Positions 46,589 to 56,456 are shown, counted from the first letter of the stretch. The stretch is DNA of 64,000 nt from Vibrio maritimus (GCA_003263775.1 JYJJ01000079.1:1-64000); one strand, 5' to 3'. Notes: generated by a model from the sequence alone, not told the origin. Numbers and translations are program-made.

Positions 46589-47323
46589 TTACCTTTCTGG
46601 TGGCAGCGCTCTGGCCGCTTGTAATACATGTAGAATAAATCTGTCCTTGTTTGCCTCTACGCGGTGGGCAGGGGCCATAATGGAAACCGCACCGATCAGC
46701 TTTGTGCCTTTAGTCACTGGAGCACTGATACCTGTTACGCCAGGATCAAACTCTGAAGTACTGATAGCAAAGCCTTGACGACGGATCTGTTCTAACTCGC
46801 TTTGCCATATCTCAGCATTCGCTTCTTCGCCAAAGTGACGAAGGATTTTTTCGCGGCGAGCCTCTGGTAAATAAGCCAGCATCACTTTCGAAGATGCGCC
46901 TCGAAGTAAAGGCTGACTTTGGCCACGAACATAACTGCAGCGAAGCGCCTGTGCACTTTCTTGTAAGCTAACACAGAGAGCTCTGTAGCCCACTGGCACC
47001 ATATAGGCTGCCATTTCACCTGTTTGTTTTTGTAAGCGGAACAAGATGCTTTCAATCGTTTCTAGATTGTGTGGACTCGATTGGTAGCTGTGCATAAGCA
47101 ATAGAGCGGCTGGACCAACAATCAGTGTTTTATCGTGAGCACTCTCTTCAATTAGGTTCCATTCTTTGAGCAGTTTTATATGTCGATACAAACTACTCAA
47201 AGGAACACCAAGTTGCAGGCTTAATGCTTTGGCAGAGACGGGCTCATCCGATACGGCAACTTGCATGAGCAGTTGCAATGGCTTTTCGTTGACCTGAGTC
47301 GAGGGTTGCTGTGCGTTTCCCAT
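46589..47323 (-). CDS. IclR family transcriptional regulator
   Basis: A 244-residue IclR protein. The N-terminal winged HTH is EKPLQLLMQVAVSDEPVSAKALSLQLGVPLSSLYRHIKLLKEWNLIEE; the effector domain carries VGYRALCVSLQESAQALRCSYVRGQSQPLLRGASSKVMLAYLPE and the C-terminal GVTGISAPVTKGTKLIGAVSIMAP. Effectors of this family are usually small organic acids. It is co-transcribed with the arginase-fold gene, which it may control. Confidence 0.9.
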   Translation of the reverse strand: MGNAQQPSTQVNEKPLQLLMQVAVSDEPVSAKALSLQLGVPLSSLYRHIKLLKEWNLIEESAHDKTLIVGPAALLLMHSYQSSPHNLETIESILFRLQKQTGEMAAYMVPVGYRALCVSLQESAQALRCSYVRGQSQPLLRGASSKVMLAYLPEARREKILRHFGEEANAEIWQSELEQIRRQGFAISTSEFDPGVTGISAPVTKGTKLIGAVSIMAPAHRVEANKDRFILHVLQAARALPPER

Positions 47324-47519
47324 AATTGGTTATCTATCATCAATAAGGACTACGCAATTTATATTCCTGTCAGATAAGAAAGGGAACAAAATTCATCGAT
47401 ACCTTTCTCATCAGGTGAAAAATACGCAAATTCTGACATGTTATGAATCTTGCGATGCATCAATGCAATTGGGTGAGTATCTAATTAGAGTGTGCTTAAT
47501 ACTTAGGGAGAGATGGAAA

Positions 47520-47732
47520 ATGAAATTTGTTTGTGGAACCTGTCGCCAATTTCAAAGAGACAAAGAGAATGATAAGTCTATCTGCAGCGCTTGGGGAAAC
47601 CCGACGTCAATGAAGCGCGATGGTTGTCAGTTTTGGATGCCCAAGAGTGAGCGGCTGTACCTACAGGGGAAGTTAGTCTGCCGAAATAAAAAAACGTCCA
47701 ACGTTTGGGGATACGTTGGACGTTTTTATTAA
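47520..47732 (+). CDS. small CxxC zinc-ribbon-like protein (3' end doubtful)
   Basis: A protein of about 56-70 residues. MKFVCGTCRQFQRDKENDKSICSAWGNPTSMKRDGCQFWMP has CxxC...C...C spacing that suits one zinc ion. GGAGAGATGG precedes the ATG at 47520; an earlier frame from 47415 is unlikely. The last 14 codons as read lie inside a perfect terminator stem. Adding one base near 47652 would end the protein at the TAA 47687-47689, before the terminator, so one more missing base is likely. The function is unknown. Confidence 0.6.
   Translation: MKFVCGTCRQFQRDKENDKSICSAWGNPTSMKRDGCQFWMPKSERLYLQGKLVCRNKKTSNVWGYVGRFY
47690..47727. terminator. 15-base-stem bidirectional terminator
   Basis: AAAAACGTCCAACGT and its exact complement around TTGGGGAT, with T runs on both strands. 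It also serves the OmpA-like gene that converges from the right. Confidence 0.92.
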
Positions 47733-47759
47733 CGATTAAGCAAAAAAGCGTTGGGGTAA

Positions 47760-48332
47760 TTAGAACTTGTAAGAAGCACCTAGGTATAAAGAGCTTACTG
47801 ATAATTTGTACGTTTCTGGGCCATCGAGACTAGCATCAAAAGCGTCAGCTTCGTAAGCAACACGCATTGCTAAGCCTTCCACCATTTGTGGTGCATACTC
47901 GAGACCTAAGCCATAGCGGAATCCTGTTGCTGAACGATCAACGCTTTCCCCCATTGCTTTAAACTCCATGTTGACGCGAGAAAGACCTAGGGTAGCGAAC
48001 GGACGTAAGCCATTGTCGAAGCTGTAACCGAGATTCGCTGCTAAGGAGAAAGCACTCGGTTTGATTTTTACCTCGTCGAGTAGCTCATGCGACAAGTTAC
48101 CATAATTGGTGTAGCCACCCTCTAGCGAAATGACACGATTAAACTGATAGCCACCATATACGCGCATTGAACGTGCACCGTCAATTGTTGGCGCAGGAGA
48201 AACATCGCGGCTAGACAATTTACTTTCTGTCAAACCGTAACCACCACCAATATAGAAACCTGGCTCTGTAGAGTTCGCTGATGCGCCAGTTGCCATTAGT
48301 GCAGAAACTGCAAATACCACTGCTTTTTTCAT
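47760..48332 (-). CDS. OmpA-like outer-membrane beta-barrel protein
   Basis: A 190-residue porin-like protein: a signal peptide (residues 1-19), then FYIGGGYGLTESKLSSRD, MRVYGGYQFNRVISLEGGYTNYGNLS and amphipathic strands ending LYLGASYKF with a terminal Phe recognised by the BAM machinery. It has eight predicted strands and no peptidoglycan-binding domain, so it is the small OmpA-barrel or OmpX-like type. The ligand or role is unknown. Confidence 0.88.
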   Translation of the reverse strand: MKKAVVFAVSALMATGASANSTEPGFYIGGGYGLTESKLSSRDVSPAPTIDGARSMRVYGGYQFNRVISLEGGYTNYGNLSHELLDEVKIKPSAFSLAANLGYSFDNGLRPFATLGLSRVNMEFKAMGESVDRSATGFRYGLGLEYAPQMVEGLAMRVAYEADAFDASLDGPETYKLSVSSLYLGASYKF

Positions 48333-48484
48333 TCCGATACCTTAAAAGATGTTTTTAGAGTGTTGTAATATCGGAGCGTAATGTAAGGGATCTCTGTGGG
48401 GAACTCTGTGCTAGAAGTGTCGTAAAATGTGGTGGAAGTGTCACAGAACTGTTTGCGACTTACATCAAGAAATGACAATCAGTT

Positions 48485-48500
48485 ACGCAAACGTTTACTC
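48485..48500. promoter_or_regulatory. PurR-type operator of add
   Basis: ACGCAAACGTTTACTC matches the PurR consensus ANGCAANCGNTTNCNT at every fixed position but the last. It lies about 100 bases before the adenosine deaminase start. Confidence 0.75.
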
Positions 48501-48600
48501 GAATATTATTGAGTATCATCACACTTTTTTGGAACGTCAGGGTGGTTTTGTAGTACGTTTATCAGTATAACTGCCCACGATTACGACTAGAGAGGTAACG

Positions 48601-49589
48601 ATGAATTATAAACAACTGCCAAAAATCGACCTTCACTGCCACCTAGATGGAAGTGTGCGCCCAGAAACTATTATCGAGTTGGCGGAGCAACAGAACATCG
48701 ATTTGCCTAGTAAGGACGTCAACGTTATTCGCGATATGATGATCGCCCCAGAAACCTGTCCTAACCTCATTGAATACCTAAAGCGTTTCGATTTGCCTCT
48801 GTCTGTCATGCAAACAAAAGTAGCGCTAGAGCGTATTGCTTTTGAAGTGTATGAAGATGCAGCGCTTGAAAACGTTACGTATATGGAAGTGCGATTTGGT
48901 CCACTACTGCATCGTGAGAAAGGTCTCAATATTGAGGAAATCATCGGCTCAGTGGTTTCGGGTATGCAGCGTGCTGAAAAGGTGCACGGCATTAAAGGCA
49001 ACATTATTTTGTCGCTACTGCGTCATATGCCAACGGATGAGATCAATGATGTCATCGATGTAGCGCTCAGTTCGTGGGTAAAGGCGTGGCTGCTTTTGAT
49101 CTTGCAGGCGGTGAAGAGCTGGGCTTCTGCGAGAAGTTCATTCCGTTTGCTCAATATGCGAAAGAAAAAGGTCTCAATGTGACCATCCATGCCGGCGAGC
49201 AGGGTGAGGGTCAGAACGTATATGATGCGATTACTATGCTGGGTGCGGAGCGTGTGGGGCATGGTATCCACATTGCAACACATCAAGCGGCATTTGACCT
49301 GGTTCATGAGAAGCAAGTAGCACTGGAAACCTGCCCGAGTAGTAACGTGCAAACTAAAGCGGTAGAAAGGTTGGACGTTCACCCGATTGAAGATTTTAGA
49401 CAGCGTGGTATTCCTGTCACCATCAATACGGACAACAGAACCGTGTCCAACACTACCATGACAAAAGAAGTACAAAAAGTGATGGAACAGTTCAACTTGA
49501 GTGAAGACGACTATATGCACATCTATCGCAATAGTGTGAATGCTGCATTTACGGACGAAGCGACGAAGTCACAGCTCCTAGCTAGTTAG
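48601..49589 (+). CDS. add: adenosine deaminase (frameshifted)
   Basis: Adenosine deaminase, which converts adenosine to inosine in purine salvage; about 329 residues after repair. Zinc motif DLHCHLDGS at residues 10-18, TIHAGEQGEG with the catalytic Glu, GVRHG-type block ERVGHGIHIA, and ETCPSSNVQT are all present. The later zinc ligand occurs in TINTDNRTVS, the Vibrio variant of NTDD. One base is missing near 49071; restoring it joins VALRFVGKGVAAFDLAGGEE. A PurR-type operator upstream links it to pyrC in this window. Confidence 0.94.
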
Positions 49590-49619
49590 AAACACTGAGC
49601 TAGTGGTACCAGAGTTATA

Positions 49620-49654
49620 AAAAAGACCCAGTTGTAATGCGACTGGGTCTTTTT
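49620..49654 (+). terminator. terminator of add
   Basis: AAAAAGACCCAGT and its exact complement around a nine-base loop, followed by T residues. Confidence 0.92.
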
Positions 49655-49728
49655 CTATAAGATACGAACGGTTTCTTAAATCACACGCATTTAGCCTTTG
49701 TTCTCGCCTTTATGGTTAAACCAAATCT

Positions 49729-50115
49729 CTAGAAATACACCCTAAAACCAGCCCTTGCCTCAAGTTCTATTTCAAATTCATCAAGATACACTGCTGGAGT
49801 AACATCCACATAAAACCCAACCGGTTTAACGCGAAACTCAGCACCGATCCCTGGCGTAACGGCAATATAGCGGCTGTTTCTATCGACATAATGACCGCCG
49901 ACAAAAAAGTAAATTGGAGTATCTTGGATACCAAAGGTCTTGTTGACACCAAAGCCCATACGGTCGTCGAGACTAACATTAAAACGAAGATCATTGTGCT
50001 TGAAGTCTAATCCCCAATACGGGTCGCCAACAAAAAGACCCACTCCAGTATCTGCTTTGGCCACTGAGCTAAAGCCCAAGCTCAGCGCTAATGTCATCAT
50101 TATTACGTTTCTCAT
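49729..50115 (-). CDS. small exported beta-barrel-like protein
   Basis: A 128-residue protein starting MRNVIMMTLALSLGFSSVAKA (signal peptide). The mature part is made of alternating strands (GVGLFVGDPYWGLDFKHNDLRFNVSLDDRMGFGVN, YFFVGGHYVDRNSRYIAVTPGIGAEFRV) and ends RAGFRVYF, with a terminal aromatic residue typical of outer-membrane proteins. No named family is certain. An extension to 50166 is unlikely. Confidence 0.75.
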   Translation of the reverse strand: MRNVIMMTLALSLGFSSVAKADTGVGLFVGDPYWGLDFKHNDLRFNVSLDDRMGFGVNKTFGIQDTPIYFFVGGHYVDRNSRYIAVTPGIGAEFRVKPVGFYVDVTPAVYLDEFEIELEARAGFRVYF

Positions 50116-50341
50116 GTTTGCTACCACTGCTATTTCGTAGGTGGCAACCATAAGAGAACAGTGCAAGATTAATGTTAGATAGCTATAGATTTGACGAATG
50201 TCTCACGTGATTGAATAGTCTCTCACCATCGCTGACAGTGTGGAAACCAAACAGAAACAACTGCTAACAGCTGGAGCGCTATCTTGGACGTTGCTCGCCG
50301 TATGGCTTAGTCAAATCAATACTCGCCAAGCTTTGGATAGA

Positions 50342-50372
50342 AAAAGACCCTCACCAATGGTGAGGGTCTTTT
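50342..50372 (-). terminator. terminator of the TonB receptor gene
   Basis: AAAAGACCCTCACC-AAT-GGTGAGGGTCTTTT, a perfect 14-base stem directly after the receptor stop. Confidence 0.9.
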
Positions 50373-50373
50373 A

Positions 50374-52548
50374 TTAGAAGTCGACTTCGTAGCCTAGGCT
50401 AAAGGTTCTGCCGCGACCTGAGAAGTAATAGGCACTATGGTGACGGATTTGACTAAAGTAGTTGATGTACTGCTCATTAAACAGGTTCTCAATACCGACA
50501 CTGATGCGGCCATACTGTTTCATGTTATAGAACATCGAAAGGTCCATCAGGCCATAGCCATCAAATTTCTGTGCACTGCCCGCACCGTTCTGCTCTTTTG
50601 AGCGCGAGAACATGTGGTTGTATTGTACTCGACCATTCCAGTTATCAGAAAACTGGTGATTCATTGCGACCAACAGGCGATCTGGCGATAGGTTTTTCAA
50701 ATCCATATCGCTGTCTACACGACCGTCTTGGTTTGTATCGACTTGTCCTTCGACATGCGAGTATAGCGCTTGAAGCTGAGTGGTTGGCAAAATGTGGTAG
50801 GTGGAGCTTAGCTCATAACCTTTGATGTCGGTTCTTTGACGAACGACATCATAGGTTCCGCCTTTGTTTAAGCTCAGGTTGGCGCCATCTTTTGCAATAG
50901 ACATGTAGGTGCTACCGCTAATGAAGAACTTATCGTTGCTGTAACTTAGTCCGACTTCGTAGTTGTCTGTTACGACCGGTTTAACCGCTGGCATGGTGTT
51001 GAAATCGATAGGGTGTCCGCCAGTTGGCGCATCGACATCTGGCCCGCCAATCCAGTTGCCGCGAAGCACTCGGCCAATATCTGGCAAACCGAATCCTTGA
51101 CTAAAGCCAACGAATGAAGACACGTTTGGTGTGAAATCATAGACGGCGCCAGCGTTGAATACAGCTTGGGAGAAGGTTTGTTCACCACCGACGATATTCA
51201 CTTCACGATGACCGCCGTTGCCGTAGCCCCAAAGTGTTTGACCATTCGCCACTTTCACGCGTGTATTTTCAAAGCGCACACCACCAGATAGGCGCAGTGA
51301 ATCAGTGACCAGCATGTCACCTTGAACAAACGGTGCGATGCTCTGATACATCATATCTGGCGTCACATCGCGGTTCGATTGGGTCAGTTTTTGTTTGGTC
51401 GAGTCTTCTAGACCATCAAGGCCAATCACCCAGCTATCGTCAAGGCCAAGGAGATCCAGCTTCACATAACTGAGTTTGAAACCCTTTTTGGTAGAGACGA
51501 TTGCGCCTTGGTCATACTGTTTGTCTGGTGTGGGCCACCAAGATGCTTGTCCGTAGACAGCTTCGAAGTTTTGGTAGAAGGCCTGGAATTTAAGCTCACC
51601 GCCTAAGAAGTCGTAGTGATCATAACCAAAGTTGTAGAGCTCAGCGTAGTTAGAGGTTGGATCGCCACTTGGTGTGCCTTTCACAACGGTACCCGGAACG
51701 CCATTTTGCCAATCGCCTTTTACTGCAACGTAGTTTTGGTTGCTTTGCAGTTTGAATCGGCTGGCACTAAAGCTGACGCGTTGATCACCACCATCAAAGT
51801 TGTAGCCACCTTTTGCAAGAAAGTTGGTCGCGTTTGAATCTTGAGTTTCACCTTGGATCGAGTTCATGCCAATTGGGTTGCCATTACCGTCGTAATACAG
51901 ACCTTGCTGCTCCCACGCACCACCGATAAACAGATCATAATCTTCATCGTATTGGCTCAGGTTGTAGTAAACCTTGCCGCCTGTACCGTCTTCTTTGAGG
52001 TTAGAAGTCAGTCGTGTACCGATCGTTTGTTTCCAGTGATCGCCTGGTTTGGCACTCTTGGTTACATAGTTAATGATACCGCCTGTCGCACCATTACCCT
52101 GCACAGCACTCGCGCCTTGCACAACTTCGACACGCTCAAGCATTGAAGAGTCAACGGTATAGCCATTACGGTTACCATTTCGAAGGGGATTATTTTGTGG
52201 AACACCATCGACCATGATAAGTGCAGTACGGCCGCGAAGGTTTTCACCTTGCGTCGATAACTTCTGACGACTCGGGGTCATACCTGGTACTAAGTTTGCA
52301 ACAACGCTGGTCAGGTCGTCGGCGACAGCCGTTTGCTGCTTGAGCTCTTTCTCAGAGATAACGTGGATTGACCCTGGGATCTTATCTGCGTCTTGGCTGT
52401 AGCGTGTTGCCGTTACCACCATGTTTTCATCGGCGTTATCTTGTTCTGTTTTTGTCGATGACGCTGTTGTTTCAGCTGCGTTGGCTTGAGCAATGGATAG
52501 TGCGAGTAGTGAAAGGGATAAAACTCGGTTCCCTGTTGATGATGCCAT
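50374..52548 (-). CDS. TonB-dependent siderophore receptor
   Basis: A 724-residue intact outer-membrane receptor. After a signal peptide ending NAA comes a probable TonB box, ENMVVTATR, then the plug domain with IPGSIHVISEKELKQQ, LRGRTALIMVDGVPQNNPL and ERVEVVQGASAVQGNGATGGIINYVTK. A 22-strand barrel follows, with DNYEVGLSYSN and a C-terminal SLGYEVDF ending in Phe. It imports a ferric siderophore; the ligand (catecholate or hydroxamate) is not evident. The ABC importer genes lie upstream on the same strand, with separate Fur-type promoters. Confidence 0.93.
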   Translation of the reverse strand: MASSTGNRVLSLSLLALSIAQANAAETTASSTKTEQDNADENMVVTATRYSQDADKIPGSIHVISEKELKQQTAVADDLTSVVANLVPGMTPSRQKLSTQGENLRGRTALIMVDGVPQNNPLRNGNRNGYTVDSSMLERVEVVQGASAVQGNGATGGIINYVTKSAKPGDHWKQTIGTRLTSNLKEDGTGGKVYYNLSQYDEDYDLFIGGAWEQQGLYYDGNGNPIGMNSIQGETQDSNATNFLAKGGYNFDGGDQRVSFSASRFKLQSNQNYVAVKGDWQNGVPGTVVKGTPSGDPTSNYAELYNFGYDHYDFLGGELKFQAFYQNFEAVYGQASWWPTPDKQYDQGAIVSTKKGFKLSYVKLDLLGLDDSWVIGLDGLEDSTKQKLTQSNRDVTPDMMYQSIAPFVQGDMLVTDSLRLSGGVRFENTRVKVANGQTLWGYGNGGHREVNIVGGEQTFSQAVFNAGAVYDFTPNVSSFVGFSQGFGLPDIGRVLRGNWIGGPDVDAPTGGHPIDFNTMPAVKPVVTDNYEVGLSYSNDKFFISGSTYMSIAKDGANLSLNKGGTYDVVRQRTDIKGYELSSTYHILPTTQLQALYSHVEGQVDTNQDGRVDSDMDLKNLSPDRLLVAMNHQFSDNWNGRVQYNHMFSRSKEQNGAGSAQKFDGYGLMDLSMFYNMKQYGRISVGIENLFNEQYINYFSQIRHHSAYYFSGRGRTFSLGYEVDF

Positions 52549-52596
52549 TAGATGTAATTACCACTGATTTTAAATTTCGCGGCAATGGTAGTGCTT

Positions 52597-52614
52597 ATGA
52601 TAATAATTATCAAT
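52597..52614. promoter_or_regulatory. Fur box upstream of the TonB receptor
   Basis: TGATAAT-A-ATTATCA is a perfect 7-1-7 Fur core, lying 50 bases before the receptor start codon. It predicts iron repression. Confidence 0.85.
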
Positions 52615-52661
52615 ACTGAATTTTCAATGTGTTGTACTTGATGTATAACACATTGAAATGA

Positions 52662-53426
52662 TTAGCGAGCGACGCACATTGGCGTATTGGAAACTGGGTC
52701 TTCAATCACTATTGCATCTAGGGCGAAGACTTGTTTGAGTAATGACTGGGTAAACACTTCTGACGGAGCGCCTTCCGTCATTAATTGACCGTCTTTAAGG
52801 ACAACCAAGTGGTCACAATAGCGGCAGGCTTGGTTGAGATCATGTAAAACGACAACCACTGTTTTGCCTTGCTGATTCATGGCTTGCATGGTGTGCATTA
52901 GCTCGACCTGATGAGAAAGATCAAGGTAAGTAGTGGGTTCATCTAGCATGACAATTTCGGTATCTTGCGCAATGATCATCGCGATCCAAGCACGTTGACG
53001 CTGACCACCTGAGAGGGCATCGATGGGCAGTTCGGCCAAATCACTAATGCTGGTGGCTGCCATAGCACGTTCAACGATTTGGTTGTCCTGTTCGTTGAGT
53101 TTTCCCCAATGTGAGGTGTAGGGGGCACGTCCATACTCAACCAAGCGACGTATAGAGATACCTTCTGGGCTAGTATGCGTTTGAGGTAACATCGAGAGCC
53201 TTTGTGCCAGCGCTTTAGTTGGGATTTTAGTTAGTGGCGTATCTCCAATAAACACCTCGCCAGACTTAGGTTGATTGATTCTTGCCAGTGTTTTCAAAAG
53301 GGTGGATTTGCCACAGCCGTTCGGTCCAATAAGAGCCGTAATTTTTCCTTTCGGGATCGACAGGTTGAGATCTTGGATAATGGTTTTATTGCCATAAGCA
53401 ACGTGTAGATTTTTAACAGACAGCAT
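52662..53426 (-). CDS. iron-siderophore ABC transporter, ATPase
   Basis: A FecE/FepC-type ATPase of 254 residues. Walker A GPNGCGKST, Q-loop MLPQTHTSPEGISIRRLVEYGR, signature LSGGQRQRAWIAMIIAQ, Walker B IVMLDEPTTYLDLSHQ and the switch histidine in VVVLHDLNQACRYCDH are all present. The start overlaps the permease stop by one base (TAATG), so translation is coupled. Confidence 0.95.
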   Translation of the reverse strand: MLSVKNLHVAYGNKTIIQDLNLSIPKGKITALIGPNGCGKSTLLKTLARINQPKSGEVFIGDTPLTKIPTKALAQRLSMLPQTHTSPEGISIRRLVEYGRAPYTSHWGKLNEQDNQIVERAMAATSISDLAELPIDALSGGQRQRAWIAMIIAQDTEIVMLDEPTTYLDLSHQVELMHTMQAMNQQGKTVVVVLHDLNQACRYCDHLVVLKDGQLMTEGAPSEVFTQSLLKQVFALDAIVIEDPVSNTPMCVAR

Positions 53427-54390
53427 TACCAACCCTTGTGTCGTTTTAATAGAAAGATGAAGTAAGGTGCGCCAATGACTGAAGTTAGAACACCAGCAGG
53501 AAGCTCAATTGGTGGCGAGATGCCTCTAGCAATAGCGTCTGCAATGAGGACCAATAACGCCCCAATTAATGCTGAACCAATGGCGAGCGCTTTATGATTG
53601 TGTCCAAATAGCATACGAGCTAAATGCGGTGCGAGTAATCCAACAAAACTGATGGTTCCGGCAATCGACACACTAAGGCTAGCGAGCATGACGGCGCTGA
53701 GTATTGCGGCTATCTGTACCTTTTCGAGTTGCACACCCAGAGCAATGGCAGATTCGTCACCAAGGCCGATGATATCCAGTCGCCATGCGTACCATAGGCA
53801 ATTGGCAATAAAATGGCCAAGCCGAGCCAAATATAAGGGAGCTGCTCCCATCCTCTTCCCCATAGACTTCCTGTCAGCCAAATCATGGCGGTGTTGATCT
53901 CGATAGGATGAACAACTAAGAGAAAGTCGATACCACTGGCTAAAAAGGCACTGATAGCAATGCCGGTAAGCGCCATTCTCGCTGGTGGTAGTTTTGCTGC
54001 TTGGGCGATTATGACCAAAGCAAGTCCTACGCTGACGCCACCAAAGATGGCCGCCAAAGGTAGATACCAAACTGGCGCATCGGGATAGATGGTCAATAGC
54101 AATGTGGCAGCGAAACCTGCACCCGCACTCACCCCTATTAAGTCTGGAGAAGCAAGAGGATTTCTGATCACGCCTTGTACCAGCGCACCAGACACACCAA
54201 GTCCGGCACCGACACCAATGGCAAGCAATAGTCTCGGAAATCGATATTGATTGACGACAAAGTCGTAGTCTCCACCCTGAAAAAGGGTATCGACGACTTG
54301 TGCTAATGACAATTGCGTGACACCAACTAGCATGCTTACGATGCCTACAGCAATCAGAACCACAACTAGAGTTAACCAAGAAAGCTTCAT
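53426..54390 (-). CDS. iron-siderophore ABC transporter, permease 2 (frameshifted)
   Basis: FecD/FepG-like permease of 321 residues after repair. GAGLGVSGALVQGVIRNPLASPDLIGVSAGAGFAA is the family signature; the tail has GTISFVGLLAPHLARMLFGHNHK and PIELPAGVLTSVIGAPYFIFLLKR. One base is missing near 53797, in a loop between helices. Its start overlaps the previous permease's stop (ATGA). Confidence 0.92.
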
Positions 54391-55384
54391 GAGTTAATGC
54401 GGCCTTTTATGGAAATAAAGATGAAAAATGGCGTGCCAATCAGCGCTGTTACGACGCTACCGGCGTCTCGCTTGGGAAGGCGATAGCACGAGCCAAGGTG
54501 TCAGACAGCATCAATAATAATGCGCCAAGAAGCGCGCTTGCTGGTATCAAAAGAAAGAAGTTGTTCCCAACGAGCTTGCGTGCCATATGAGGAACCAATA
54601 GTCCTAAAAAGCCAATTGGGCCTGCTGTGGAAACACTGACACTGGTCAGCATGACAATGGATAAACAAGCAAGTAATCGAATGACAGTGGTATTGACGCC
54701 TAGCCCAGTAGCGACATCGTTCCCAAGCACCAATAGGTTCAATTGATGAGCCAGTCCCCAACTGAGTAGCAGAGCAAACAGACTGATCGGGGCGAGCAGA
54801 GTGATAGAGTCCCAACTAAGATTGCTAACAGAGCCAATTAACCAAGATTGAATGCTATAGGCTTGATCGTCAGCAAGAATAATCGTGGCTCGCGTTAACC
54901 CTAACAGCAGAGCATTCACTGCTATACCAGCGAGAACAAGCTTGACCGGGTGAGGTCGATTTTCGAAGAATCCCCCAAGATAAATGACCAGTAAACCGCT
55001 TAGCACACTCCCAAGAGCACCGGCTACAACAGTAGGCAACGGAAGGGTAAGTACTCCAAAACTGGTCAATACAATCATAAGTGCGGCACCTGAATTGATA
55101 GCGAGCACCGATGGTGAAGCAAGTGGGTTTCGGGTGAGGCCTTGCATGAGCACACCAGCAACGGCTAAGTTGGCACCAATCAGCGCACAGCTCAACACTC
55201 TTGGCATGCGAAGCGTATTGATTATCTGGTGTTCCATATTATTCGCATCGAAAGCGAACCAATAGTGACTCAGAGCAGAGATCGTTAAATCGAAACTAGA
55301 CCAAGCGATCAAGGAGATGTTTAGGGAAATAAACATTCCCAAAAAAAGTGCAAGCCAAAGCTTGCACTGTTGGAATTGGAACAT
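54387..55384 (-). CDS. iron-siderophore ABC transporter, permease 1 (frameshifted at the 3' end)
   Basis: FecC/FepD-like permease of 332 residues after repair. GANLAVAGVLMQGLTRNPLASPSVLAINSGAALM and GPIGFLGLLVPHMARKLVGNN identify it. The frame breaks near 54457 in the last 23 residues: adding one base turns PVAS-stop into PVGVVTALIGTPFFIFISIKGRINS, the normal family ending, with a TGA overlapping the next start. It pairs with the second permease for ferric-siderophore import. Confidence 0.92.
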
Positions 55385-55391
55385 GGGAAAT

Positions 55392-56301
55392 CTACGGCTT
55401 TTGAATAATGTCAGTTAGGTTCTTAGCAATGCCTTCTGCTGCGATTATCCCTCGGTTTAGTGACCACAATTGTGGCGACACTTTCACGGCTTGCTGTGAC
55501 TTTGAAACGTTCAGCATCTTGAAAAGAGGGTTGTCTGCCCAGTCATCGTAGACGGTATGAGGCTTATATGGACCCAGCAGTAGCCAATCAGGTTGATCTT
55601 CAAAAGTTGTTCAAAACTGACTTCAATGTACGCTTTGTCTGTTTTCGGAACGGCTGGTCCTTTAAGTCCTAGTGCGGTGATAACACCACCCGCGTAGGAG
55701 TCAGGTCCATGTAGCCACATACCTTTGTCTGTTACAACGGCAAACTGAAAGTTGTCTGCTGATGATAAATTTTGGCGATACTGAGTCATGATCTGGTGGT
55801 GCTTTTCAATTCGAGCTTTCATAGCAGCTTCACGGTTTACCGCAATTCCTATCTTCAGTGCCGATTCTAGGTTCTCCTCGTAAGTCTCGCCTCGGCTTTT
55901 TAAAAGGATGGTCGGTGCAATGCTTGAAAGATCGTTGTAAATGGTAGCGTGACGTTCAGCATCCGCGATGATGAGATCGGGTTTAAGCTCTGCGATGGCC
56001 TCTAAGCTTGGTTGTGGACGCACGCCAACAGATTGCCAAGGTTTAATCAGCTCACGAATTTCTGGAAGAATGCGTTCGATGTTCTTGTCATCGGCAACGC
56101 CTACTGGAGAAATACCTACTGCGGCGAGCGCATCTACAAATGAGTACTCAAGAGCAACAACACGACTTGGGCTGCCTGAATAGAAACCTGTCCTTGTTGG
56201 TCTTCGAAAACTCGGGTATCGCTTGCCACAGCGGAAACACAGACAAAAGCGAGAAAATTGACGATTACAGCACGAAGTCCTTGTGCAAAAGAGATATTCA
56301 T
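55392..56301 (-). CDS. iron-siderophore ABC transporter, binding protein (two frameshifts)
   Basis: Periplasmic FecB/FhuD-type binding protein of about 303 residues after two repairs, near 56163 and 55597. The N-terminus has a signal peptide (SFAQGLRAVIVNFLAFVCVSAVAS). RVVALEYSFVDALAAVGISPVGVADD is the family's first lobe; PSLEAIAELKPDLIIADAERHATIYNDLSSIAPTILLKSR follows, then the second lobe with GPDSYAGGVITALGLKGP. Restored C-terminus: PDWLLLGPYKPHTVYDDWADNPLF. It delivers ferric siderophore to the two permeases encoded directly downstream. Confidence 0.9.
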
Positions 56302-56347
56302 AGCGAGCTCAATGTAAAAAATAACAGGAGCGCAATCCTACATTGAT

Positions 56348-56366
56348 TGGGAATGGTTATCAATAA
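56348..56366. promoter_or_regulatory. Fur-type box upstream of the ABC importer operon
   Basis: On the minus strand TTATTGATAACCATTCCCA resembles GATAATGATAACCATTCTC-type Fur boxes. It lies about 50 bases before the binding-protein start. Confidence 0.7.
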
Positions 56367-56394
56367 CATTAAAGATAAGTTGCTAATATGAAGC

Positions 56395-56430
56395 AAAACA
56401 AACCATTACATTGAGTGAATGGTTTGTTTT
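56395..56430. terminator. bidirectional terminator between flavin reductase and the iron operon
   Basis: AAAACAAACCATT and its exact complement around a ten-base loop, with T runs at both ends. Confidence 0.88.
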
Positions 56431-56456
56431 CGTTGTCGTGGTCTAATAGAGAGGTG

